A model generated the notes under the pieces. The model did not search any database and was not told the DNA's origin. It saw only the letters and a program-made list of their open reading frames with translations. Source: Atopsyche davidsoni (taxonomy: Eukaryota; Arthropoda; Insecta; Trichoptera; Hydrobiosidae). From it: DNA of 64,000 nt. Made by a program: the position numbers and the translations under genes. The stretch is from contig JAILWY010000015.1 of NCBI GenBank assembly GCA_022113835.1, positions 3,606,001-3,670,000 of the forward strand. Reading direction: 5' to 3'. Below are positions 1 through 11,040 of the stretch, in pieces. The stretch's first letter is position 1. Each line of letters starts with the position of its first letter.

Positions 1-3000
1 AAATCAAAATCGGCGATTGGTTATTCCATCTACCACTTTCAACACATATTTACTAAGGAATATTGATAATGTGTTTTATATATAATTTACCAAAAAAGAA
101 AGGAACGAAACAGTTAAAATGTTAAATAATTAAAAACATTTTTGTATACATAAAAAAATGCACAGAATGTAAGAGAAAATAAAGCAATGAAATTCCTAAC
201 ATATTGCAATTTCACATTTACACAAAATATGTTGTTTTTTTAATACATTTTCCATGTTAAAAAAAAGCGAGGAGAATGTTAAAAATAGCCGTTGAAAATA
301 CAATTTTATATTAACGTACAACATAGAGGAATTCTCATTTATCGCATGTTAACCCCGTTCGAGATTTATATCAATGCTGTTAATATAAAAAGCGTGTGAG
401 CACACTCGAGCAACATTTCAACCACGCGACTTCAACGGAATAAAAATTTAACACCCATAAATTAAAAATTTTAATCCATATTCCTTGTCTAGTGTGGGAA
501 CCCTTTAATTTATAATCGGACGTAAATTATAGCCGCAAATAACCAAAAATAATTATCGTTAATATTAACATAATGAAAGATGGAAAAAGAAAAATCCTAA
601 TAATTTGGAAAATAAAAATAAATTAAAAACACAAAACGAATTTCACCGCTCACTGACGGCCAAGAGCGTAAAATATAAATTAATTAGGCGGATAAATTTA
701 TTTTTTATAAAGCGCTGCAAAAATTTCACGAAATAAAATCCAATAAAATAAAATTATACTCGGTAACTTCATTATCTGCTTCCGTTCTCCGTGTTGGGTG
801 TTTTTCAGTTTTCGTACCTCACCAATAACAATATTGCCATCAATAAGGCTTTGTTCGGTTTCACACAAATTGAATTTTGTTTTCAAATTTTCCGAACCGC
901 ACATTATGACAGCATTTCGTGATATTTCGTCCGTCTCTTTTTATAGATATCTTTTTCGGGTATACGTGCCCTAAAAGTTTAATAAAAAAAAATAGGGCGA
1001 AACATTTTATCGATCTTCAATTTGTCGATATTGGAAATATTTTTTTTGTTTTCTTTAAATATTTTTTTAAGTATGTAAATAATATTAGGTATAACAGAAG
1101 TATTGATATGATTTTTTTAAGATACGTTTACAATCTCAATGCAAAAAATATCAATAAAAGTAATTTTCACTTTTTTACGTTAAAAACAATCAACTTTTAT
1201 GATATAGATTTCCGAGCACAAATACAATAGTCTTAATAATATTAACTTCGATAAGTAGCTCCTTCACATTAGCAACATCATCGTAGCTCAACAGCATCTG
1301 CCATTGAAACCATCATCATCATCTTTATTAAATTCAAATCTGCCAACTTTGGGGTAGTTCTACTACACCCCGAGCGTCGCAGATTTTTTGCTCCCCTATT
1401 TCGTCGCAGCCTTTCAAAGCTTCTATCCACGAATGAAAGCTCCGGTTCGCCTTGCAGAAGAAATACAAAGGATTGTTCACTTTACTCAATCATCAGCTCC
1501 TATTGTTCCATTAGCCCAGCTTTGTTTCTTTCACTCGCTCGATTAGTTCTGTCCGGACCTTGAATAATGGATCCGCCCGCCGAGGAGCGCATCTGTCTTC
1601 CCGACACCATTTTGTTAATTTAATCTAGTGATTATTTATAATAGGGGTTAGAGCAACCCCCGAGCAACAATAAAATGCAAATAATCTTCTACACAATAAA
1701 TAACGGTTTCTTTAGAAGAAAAAAAACACAGTAACAATATCCCCATATCAAACAATGAACAAAGAATCGTCTGTTTCGTCTGAAATGGTTTTTTTTTATT
1801 ATACAAGGCCAAAAAGTAATAACAACAATAATAATCGTTCTCGGTCAATACATATTACAAAATATCATCCCCGAAAAAAAAGAATTCAGTAAGATTCGGT
1901 CACACCAGTTCTGTGCAAGAACCATTGGAGCGAACCTAGATTGAATTAAAAAAAAACTCTCAAGTTTATTATCAAAGTCGAATCCGAAACTTTACAATCC
2001 CGAATGAAATAATTTCAGCAGGATCTTCTTTATTGAAATCCTCGCCGAAGTTTGTGTCTTGCAGGAAAAAAAAAACTTTATATAACCAGGAAGAATATTA
2101 CTTCTTAACTTCTTCGTTTTATAAATATTTCTCGTTATATAACTTAGGCTCAAAACGGAATAAAAACTTCTGCAAAAAAATAATATTTTGTAAATTTTAT
2201 CGTTTTTATTTGAATATAAAATAGGTATTTCAGTACCAAGCATTTCGAAAAATATTTTATTTAAATATTGCATTAAATTAGATTGTAAAATATTTTGCCA
2301 CTATTGACTCTATGTTCGTTTCGTAACTCACCATATTTTTAGGGTTAAGAAAAACTATACACTGTATAAAAAGTTGGTTTATCGAAAAAAAAGTTTATTA
2401 GTAAACCAAAACTTGCTAATGAAAAAAGAAAAGATCCAATTTATATGGTTTAGCTTTTGCTTTATAAGTCTAATTGGCTTTATAAGCCTAATTGGCTTTA
2501 TTTTTTCAACCAAGGCAATGTATCGGTAATAATCATTTCTTGGTGATTACTTCGTTTTCACGAACCAAAAAAATATTATTTTATTCTAAAAATAAATATT
2601 CTTTTAATAGAAAAAATTCTTAAAAAAAAAAAATACCTATGTATGCTATTTAAAAGTCATCTGGCACAGAAACACCGAAAAGAAACGTCTGTTTTGGCAC
2701 CAAAGATTCGCTAGTTTTTGGCTACTTCTCAAATAACAACACTACTTTGTACATAATAAACACTTGCCAAAGAAGCATAATGACTTATTCAAATATTTAA
2801 TCGACATACAAGCTCTTTGCAAAAGATGCTGCATCCCAAAGAATAAAGCACCTATACGAAATCTTTGAGATATCATTAATTGTGACAATTAAGCAAATAT
2901 TTAATAAACTCTTCGTGTATTTCACGAAGAATATCTAATTCATAGATATTTGTACATTTAAACGAATATTTCTTAATAAACAGATTTAATATATTGCAAA

Positions 3001-3284
3001 AAGTCAATAAGGAAAAATATATAATATGCTATTTATTGAACTGTGGTAAAACGTGATACACGTTTTAGAACCTGATACTAAAACCACTAAAATTTATTAA
3101 ATAAAAAAAGTGCTTTCTGTCAAAAATATTGAACACAGCACTAAGCTTCTACGAATTACGTGAGAAAAAAATTATGGAAAATATTTTTTTTTTTATAAAG
3201 TTAACAATAAAAAAGGGAACCAATATACATCTGGCATATGATGTGCCTCTTCATGAATCCGGGCAGTTCATGTGATAGACTAAC
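1..3284. other. AT-rich non-coding DNA, window start to first candidate exon
   Basis: No reading frame here looks like a real protein; the open stretches are low-complexity Phe/Lys/Asn/Ile runs expected from AT-rich DNA. A GC-richer island at about 1345-1615 is listed separately. Around 2455-2505 a segment of about 20 bases containing CTAATTGGCTTTATAAG is repeated in tandem. Small perfect hairpins occur near 2910-2930 (TTCGTG/CACGAA) and 3050-3070 (AAAACGTG/CACGTTTT). If the minus-strand candidate exon at 3285-3447 is real, the DNA just below 3285 is its downstream intron. Confidence 0.6.
1345..1615. promoter_or_regulatory. GC-richer island with Sox-like words, candidate enhancer
   Basis: Base composition rises well above the surroundings and no frame is convincing. 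Visible words include two ATTGTTC (Sox-type), CTTTGTTT and a CATTAG homeodomain-like core, all between about 1450 and 1540. This is a pattern-based guess; conservation between related species would be needed to support it. Confidence 0.15.
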
Positions 3285-3447
3285 CTTGAAGACGATCTCC
3301 ATCCCCCTGTATATCTCTGGGGGCCTCGGCTCCCCCGTCTCCTGCTGGAGCCAGGTCTTAAAGCGCCCCAACTCCTCGATCACCACGCGGCCGTTCACCA
3401 TCACGCTCTCCAAGGACATCTTTCTGTTTGAGTACTGATGCATTTGC
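3285..3447 (-). CDS. Candidate internal coding exon, product unknown
   Basis: The minus strand has an open frame of about 54 residues flanked by plausible splice sites: an acceptor TTTAG ending at 3448 and a donor AAG|GTTAGT with the exon ending at 3285. The frame includes SLESVMVNGRVVIEELG and ends with GMEIVFK. Codons are GC-rich and varied, unlike the AT-rich noise around it, which argues for selection. An in-frame ATG at 3419 (or 3443) could instead make this a start exon; if spliced at 3447 the exon begins one base into a codon. I do not recognise the protein and see no signal peptide or membrane segment. It lies on the same strand as the start exon at 25488-25511 and could belong to the same gene, but no joining exon was found. 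Confidence 0.45.
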
Positions 3448-4481
3448 CTAAACGCGATCCACTATTCCTCTCACCGAATTTTCAAAGAACCTTTCACTTA
3501 TTGAAACTATTTGATTTTTTATATATACTTTTTTTACGTTTTTTTATATAATGGTATCGTACGCACTTATCACTTTTGATTAATAAATAACTAAATAATA
3601 AAACAACTGTCAAGTTCTAAAATAGAAAATATTTTAATCAACTAATCAATAAAAATATTAATCATACATGTACTAATGCCTCGTGCGAATTTTCATATAA
3701 AAAAGAAGCACAGTAGTTTAATAGAATAAACAACTAAAACATAGTTAAGCTCGTGAATAACTACCAAATAAAATAAACAGGGGTCCATAAGAGTAAAGTT
3801 TCCGATATCGTAAAGGCAAATCAAATACGAGGCTGCTGGTATCCCACGGACAGAGAGGGTTAAGTCAACCATTAACCGGAAAGGTTTTCTGAATCCGATA
3901 ATAACCATCGGATTTACGCCACAGAGCCAATGGACCCATAATGCACAGTAAACGCTACGTAGACGACTTCCGGTAGGCCGAACGATGCGGTAGTAATTCA
4001 ATCGGACATTGCTGGCTGCTAAACAAGGAGACGTGCGCCGATGCCAAAACATTAAAATAAATAAATATTAACATGAGTATCACAGTCGAAAATGCAAATA
4101 TATGATACATTATTGCAGTAGACGATGAGCCAGGGTATGTGGGTATTACTTTAACGATAAAGGAACCCTGCGCCGTTATACAATATTACAACACGGCTTT
4201 GTACCCAAAAATATAATTAGAGAACATAACATTATGAAAAAGCAAGAAGCTGCAATATCTCAGGAACGAAACAGACCGAAAGAAAAATTCTAATAAAAAC
4301 CGGAAATCAATAAACAACGTTTGATGTCGCGAGAGATTTGTAGCTGTCGAGACCATGGGGAGGCTGTGATCTCGCCCCGACAGGTTTTATCTTCCAAAAT
4401 AATATATGGCATCGCTCAAATAACGGGGCTTCCCGGTTAAAATAAATTGAAAATGCTGTACGCGTTATGTATTTTATGCGG
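3448..4481. other. Non-coding DNA with a moderately GC-rich patch
   Basis: The stretch 3780-4050 is less AT-rich than its surroundings. A long minus-strand open frame runs through it, but its composition (hydrophobic, Cys/Tyr/Leu-rich, no motif) and the lack of splice sites do not support a gene. Nothing else is visible. Confidence 0.5.
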
Positions 4482-5123
4482 AAGTTTTTTTCTTCTTCAA
4501 TAGATTGCCTGTTTTCGTTGCTACCTTTTCAGATAACCCAAACGATGATAAATCTATAAAAGTAGTTAGTTTTAGACTTAGATATATATGTTAAATATGT
4601 GTAGTAATGAGTTCATAAGATAAAGTTACCGGTCAATTTTGATTCATGCCACTACAGAATCAAAACTTTCAGAAGCTCACATTTTACTGCCTTGACATCA
4701 CCTCAGTTATCACGATCGGTGAGCTTTGAAATCAAAAGCTCACATTTTACTATCTTGACATCATCCCAGTATCATGTTTGGCGAGTATTGAATTAAAAAT
4801 CTCAATTTTTTTACTACCTTGAGATCATCTCACTATCATTATTGGTGATCTTTGAATTCAAAAGTTTCTTCTTCTTCAATAAATTGCCTGTTTTTGTTGT
4901 TACCTTTTCAGATAACCCAAACAATGATAACTCTATAAATGTAGTTCGTTTTAGACATTAAAAAAAACTTACTAGCCCACCCCAATTATGGTCAATAATT
5001 AAGCGTACTAACCACCGGAATACAGAGCGATCCCTCTAAGATATCTTTTGTTAACTATGTGTAGTACAGAGTTTATAAGATAAAGTTACCAGTTTTGTTT
5101 CATGCCACTACAGAATCACAACT
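4482..5123. repeat. Local tandem duplication enclosing a three-unit minisatellite
   Basis: A segment at 4482-4665 recurs at 4862-5123. Both copies start with CTTCTTCAAT, carry TACCTTTTCAGATAACCCAA and end with CATGCCACTACAGAATCA; the second copy holds an extra block of about 80 bases (4957-5037). Between them lie three diverged units of about 60-70 bases (about 4659-4729, 4730-4789 and 4790-4855), each with a core like CTCACATTTTACT and TTGACATCA. A further partial copy with CAAAGTTACCAGTCA follows near 5160. No coding potential is seen; it is a decayed satellite-like array or a nested duplication. Confidence 0.75.
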
Positions 5124-5498
5124 CTAAAGTAACTGTGCATATATATATACGAAGCGTTCATAGCACAAAGTTACCAGTCAGTTTTCAAGCAACCCTGTAT
5201 TAATATCTTTCTGATCTTGTTCACGGGGTGTAATCGTTAATCAAGATCGCGCCATGTACGAGAATTCTATATTTAGTATCCAATATTTCGTAGCATAATG
5301 AATGTGCTTACGTGATAATGGACAGGGCGAGGTGAACGGTTAATGAACACTTAAAACAAATTTAACGCGTAAATTACAACAATAACGCCGTCAAGCCTAA
5401 TCCGGGTATACTATATACACCGAGGGCTAATAATACGGCGACCACATTTTCTAATATACATATTTTTATTATAAGTATATATATTGAAACATGCATTG

Positions 5499-5526
5499 CT
5501 CATTTCAGGACCCCTCCTGAAATGAG
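5499..5526. other. Perfect 12-base-pair hairpin with CCCC loop
   Basis: CTCATTTCAGGA is followed by a four-base CCCC loop and then its exact reverse complement TCCTGAAATGAG, directly followed by GGGG. It is an exact palindromic arm in otherwise unstructured AT-rich DNA. Its function is unknown; the stem is too short for an animal pre-miRNA. Confidence 0.6.
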
Positions 5527-5794
5527 GGGTAGTTAAAATGCTTTTTAAAATAAAATATTTTTTTGATATCCTCTTGTATGTCACCTCTAAACAACACTTA
5601 GTTTATTTAAAATAATATTAAATTTAATTTAAAAAAAATAATTCTAAAGCCTCTTTAAAAAAATAGATATGAATGAAATTTTGTAATAAGTAATGTTGAA
5701 GCACAAAGCCAAAATAGTTGTATAAGAGAACGCGAGATCACCCTAAGTTACGCTAAAGTAATATACAAGTCTACGAGGCCTAAATCACTCTGAA

Positions 5795-5955
5795 TCAGCC
5801 ATTTTCCAAGATGGAGGACGGCGGCATATTTACACGAGAACTAACCCCAAGCGGCCGGCCCGAGAGTCCAGGGCGGCAACACAATTATTATTATTAATGG
5901 CCTTTATAAATCGCGCCGCCTTACACGGGTTGAGGGTGGCAAGGGTTAAGTTGCT
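5795..5955. promoter_or_regulatory. GC-rich island with YY1/Pho-like GCCAT and Hox-like words
   Basis: The island contains CAGCCATTTTCCAAGATGG, an imperfect inverted pair of GCCAT/ATGG words like those bound by YY1/Pleiohomeotic, followed by AATGGCCTTTATAAATCG with a Hox/Cdx-like TTTATA core. No credible reading frame was found. It is a candidate enhancer, promoter or Polycomb-type element by pattern only. Confidence 0.2.
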
Positions 5956-8900
5956 TTAACAGATTAATTAAGATACGCTAAGAGCGTGTGCGCTGCCGAG
6001 AAAAGACCCTCTAGTAATAAATGTAACCGGTCAATTCGCGTGATATGATAGGATAGATAAGATAGATAATCACTTATAGAATAATAAAAAAAAAAACAAG
6101 AGAACTGGTTTGGCAAACAACTTTGAATAATACAATTCTTTAGTTCGAGGGGTGACTTTGTCTGTAGGTCAATTAGATTTGCGCTAAGGGTGCAATTTGA
6201 CATTTTCCCACGCATGAAGTGAGAATATTGAAAACTACGTTTAAAAAAGCTGGAACTGTTCCAACAGCAGGCAGGCACTGTTACAGACCAGAGGGTAATC
6301 GAAAAGGTTACTCTAGATAGCAATTTAAATTTTTTTATGAACCAGAACCCGGGACGAGAAACATGAGATCACGAAAACGTTTTTTTAAAATTATTTTTCA
6401 TCTGCCCAAAGCTTGAAGTGTTTCCTTGGGTTTTTGCGGCCATAGAATAAAATGCTACATGTCATCTTTAGGGACTTCCTTGAACCTGACTGTAATATTG
6501 ATACCGAAACTGAAACCAAAAAAACAATAAAAGTGAATATGATTATTCTGATCTACGTTTCATGGTTTATTACAACAAAAAAAAACATATATTTCTTATC
6601 CCTGTGACTTGTCAATGTCACCACTGTAACCTGTTTAGGTGACTAACCACTGCTTTTGGCCAATATGACCTGTTACTGCGATTCGTCTCTGCAATCAGTA
6701 ACAACGATCTGTCACTAGTCACTGACTCATGCAAAATGAAACGTGTAGCAGTTACGCGTTAACACGACAACAAATAACCAAATAGCGCTTTTTTAAATTA
6801 CTACGTTTGCCGGATTGAATAATAACGTAATAAGGCTGCGACAGCTCCAAATAAAAGCCTAACATGAAAGCTCAAAGCTGGCTAACAGGGTTAAAAGCCC
6901 ACATACCAGGGAAGATGGTTGAGTTATTATTTCGTATATGAAACGTGTTTTTCTTAAGTTAGTTAAGCGGTTTTACGACACAACCTGGCTTTTAATAGAC
7001 GTCCTGGTGCTTTATCGACGGTAAGGTTATTATTAACGGCACGTATTTATTACTTTTTTTTATTTAACGGTGTAAAATATACACTTTTTGTGTTGTATAT
7101 CTCTGCGACGTTCATTGCTTATACAATGATATAAAAATCTTTGAAAAGGTTTGTGGCGTAGTAAAAACGTCTCAATAACAAAATAAGCGCAGATTTAGTA
7201 CCCCGTGCTATTTTTATATTCTTGTATATAATTTACAGTTTGGTCAGTACAAAGTGAAAAAATATATAAACATAATAAATTATAAGCAATGACACTGTTT
7301 GCAATATTTAAATGCTTAAACGTTTTATACATGTTCAAATAGAAACAATTATCTAAAAGATAAAGCAAAAGCAGCGGTTTTTCTTTTGTAATATATGACT
7401 CCGAAGTTTAAGTCAAAATTTCTAAAGAATTTTAAGTATATTATAAAATTTTCAGTAATAATACATATTTGAATATTCAGTTAACACTGTCTACGATGCT
7501 TTAGAATTTCGTTGGGGTCTGCATAAAATGAAGCAGTAAAATTTTCATGGCAAACCGAGCCTGCCAAATTTTAACTGAAAATTCCTGTTGAATTGCAAAA
7601 AAACAAAAGGTTTCCAGTAGACAAAAGCCTTCGTGTGCAATGTAGCCTTGTCTAGCATTTCACAGCGATGCCCTCTTCGGATTAACCGATGCCTAATGGA
7701 GCATCCCCTCACCGAGGTGAAGAGTGGACGAGCCCCGGAGAGGATGTTTGTGATTTTCAATCAATACTGGGATTCTAAGAAAAATGTAGGGGAAAAGAAT
7801 GACAGCACTGCCTACGTTTTTATTAATAACAAGGTGTTTCAAAAATCATCATCAGCAGATAAGAAGAGAGCACTTCTGAACCAGGTATTTTTTTTTTTAA
7901 TATTTGGCGATTATCGAAGAATATTGGAAGAAAATGGCAGAACAGCTAAAGCCTTCATATTGCAAACGTGTTCAAGTGTGATTAATATTTTTTATTGTAT
8001 CATTTAAAATCGATTAGACATTTTCCTTATTTAAGTTAATCATTTATTATGGTTAATCATTTTCTAATTCAAAGTTAAAATCAGTTTAATTTAATTGGCA
8101 AAAATAAATTACTAACGGATTAATTTAGTTCAGGGTAATTGTGGCTAACGAGCCTTCCAGATTTCCACGTTAATTTGAAAACACTGCGACCTAGCTAGAT
8201 TAAATGTCGCCTAATGGACGTCTTCAAGATAGGGGATGGTATCTACCCCCCCATATAATTCTTAATCAATACTGACAACCTAAGGAGGTTAAGCTATACC
8301 GAGGTACGTACTGCAAACTGTCCGCGCAGAAAATTGCCACCGTTAAATCTTCCAGTGGTTTATGTTCTAAGCTCACCATGGAGTATATATGCAATTTAAA
8401 AGATAACTTTTTCATACAAGACATAAAAGTTTACAGCTGTTATATTTACCCGTAGCTGTAAAGAATTAAAGTAAAATTACATAATATAAGAATAACGAGT
8501 CTGTGAGAGTAGGTGACCCCAAGAGAGGCGACAATCAGGCAAGGAGAAAATATCATTTGAAGGTAATTGCGACTGACTCGGAGTATATTTTTTTACTCGA
8601 AAGATTTCCCTCCTCATTGGACATCTAGACAATCCATATTACAGTATTGATAAACTGAAAAATAAATAAAAGTAATACGAACTTTTCATGCTGAAAATTC
8701 ACATCAAGGAGGGTTGTTTGTCGCGTTAGAATTCATGAATTCGTAAAACTTTCCAGACAGAAGAGATTTAGATATTTTTTAATTGAATTGAAATTTATAC
8801 AAATAAATTTGGCTGAGAAACATGCATTATTGATATTACTAGGAATGGAACAATCAATAAACTTGATAGTTATTGCAACTATCGACAGTAGAATTAACAA

Positions 8901-10780
8901 TCAACTACCAAAATTATTTGAGAGAACCATTGATATCTATAGATTGCAGTAATTTACAACAACTAACGTTTTTCTCATTAACAGTTGGTCATTCAGAAAA
9001 AATCTGTTGGGTTTAAATAAGGGTAGAAAGTTTCACAACGGCTAGAGCTTTGGTATTGAAACATTTTTCTAATATAAGCCTCGGCATAAATAAACGCCCG
9101 ACAAAACTTTATGCGTAGATAGTTGAAACTAAAACTTACGAGTATCTCCAGACTAAGATATAGAAGAAGAAAAAACTTAACCTAGGCTAACTTTTGATTT
9201 GTTGCGCTGCAAGTTCTTGGTTTACAAACGCCTGAGACTGATCAGAAAAAATAAAAAAAAACTTTATTACGCTGATTCCCATCAAGCTGCTAATACAGCC
9301 AAAATAAATAGCTAAGTCACAATTAGCTATTATATAGCATATAGCATAGTGTCAATTACTCAATTTGTTGATCAATCACGTGTATTTTACGTTATTGAAG
9401 TTAATTTATAATTACTAGGAGCTGGGAGTAAAATACATTTATTAATATCATAGTCATACATACTCTTATGCCTGACTTCTAACTCCTGAAAATTAATGAA
9501 CCCTTCAAGAATATTAGCATTTCGTAAATAAGTTTCAATTACAAAATCAGTAAGGTAAATAAGTTTTAATTACAAAGCACGTATTTTGATATACACGTCT
9601 GAAAATTTGCTCGAGAGGCTGTCGTTTTATACCTTATTCGCAAAGGTTGTCAGTAAATTGTCATTGAAGGGTGGGAAATTCCCGGGTGAAAACAAATTAT
9701 AAGTTTTGAGATACGATATTGAAGATGCTACACAGTTTGTCGTTTGACACCGCCTTATGCAAATGCTCCAGGAAGTTTCTGGATTCTTCTTGAACTTTCC
9801 AGAGGCAGGGAGTCGCGCTAACTAAACACTGACAAAGTTTTTCCTCGGGAACCAAGCAACTAGGGTATAGTTATAATTTAGCCGCGAGGTTTCAACTTCG
9901 TGATGCCAAGGATGTGGGATAAACATGGAAGTAACTTGGAGACGTAAACACACTGTCTTAAGTACACAGCACCAGACAATTTATCGTTGAAAATGTTTTT
10001 GCGAAATCCCTTTAATCAAACATAAAGTACACTTCGATCAAAATATCTACTTGTTCTAAGCAAAAAAGTTGATTTTATACATTAGTAAATTACGATAAAC
10101 TCATAATTAATCAAACAAGAAAAAGACTAGGTTGCAAAAATAAAATTATAATAATTAGAATATGAGCAAAATCGTAACAACCCGCTGAAGTAAATACACT
10201 AACTTAACCAATCAACAATTTATAGTTTTTCAATCAACAACATTTTTTAACGAATTTATTATTTAATAAATACCTTAATGAAAAATGTGAATGTGTGAAT
10301 CGATAATCTTAATACTGTATGTGTTTATAAGCAACCAAAAGTAACCCAGGGTATAATCTAATTTAAAAAAAACAACCCTATAGATATTGGAAAGCTTTAT
10401 AAACTTTCGTGGAAAATTGAATGATGAAGTTTCTTAGTATTTTATTAATCGAAACTTTTGGCTTTATTCCTCGCAGGACAAAAGAAAACTTTCAGATTAA
10501 TTAACAAGATAATATAGTAAGAGTTTCATTGAGATATTCATAATATATGGTTATTCTAAATGAGAATGGCTTATATCGGAGGAGAAAGAGAACTCATGGT
10601 GATATTAAAAAAGCGTAAACAATGGTTATAAAATATTATTTAATTCAATAAAAAGCGTTTTATAGCTTAAAGCTATAAAGCTTTTTAGACACAGGGGGTT
10701 TCAGAATTATTTTTTTTCGGATTTCCATTAGTTTTAAAGAAAAACAAGAAACACGAAACGAATACGTTATTCGTGTGATG
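5956..10780. other. AT-rich non-coding DNA
   Basis: No supported gene. The open frame at 7633-8007 (plus) has neither splice sites nor a recognisable domain. Homopolymer runs and scattered AT repeats only. Confidence 0.6.
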
Positions 10781-10783
10781 CGT

Positions 10784-11000
10784 GTTTATTTGTGTGGAAT
10801 TTCCTCATTCCAGCATATCGGCAGGTTGGAAAGCAATTTTCCGTGCCATTGTCAAGGAACGCGAAAATTTCCACGTGTGCCACTTCCGCCGGATCGATAC
10901 GACCAACATTCGCCTCTAATGCAGATATAAATACGCCCATTAATCGTAATAAACATTTACGACCTCAGAGATCATATCGGCGTGCCATGCGGCAATATGT
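10784..11000. promoter_or_regulatory. GC-richer island, candidate enhancer or unresolved exon
   Basis: Composition is balanced here and several frames are open on both strands, so coding cannot be excluded, but none shows a domain. A good acceptor-like sequence (TTTCCTCATTCCAG) ends at about 10813 on the plus strand. Regulatory-looking words include CCACGTG (E-box), CCATTAATCG (homeodomain) and AATAAACA (forkhead-like). Confidence 0.2.
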
Positions 11001-11040
11001 CTTGAAAAGAAGAATTATGTATTTTTTATTACCAGTATAA

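Noticed and set aside
919..1230. 103-codon plus-strand frame
   Set aside because: Composed of Phe, Ile, Asn, Lys and Tyr codons as expected in AT-rich DNA; no domain, splice sites or start context.
3693..4052. 119-codon minus-strand frame
   Set aside because: Passes through a moderately GC-rich patch but shows no domain or codon bias, and ends in a low-complexity Phe/Ile tail.
5964..6323. 119-codon minus-strand frame
   Set aside because: Ser/Leu/Phe-rich noise with no motif or splice context.
7633..8007. 124-codon plus-strand frame
   Set aside because: Its first part overlaps an opposite open frame and its end runs through a T-tract; no family resemblance.
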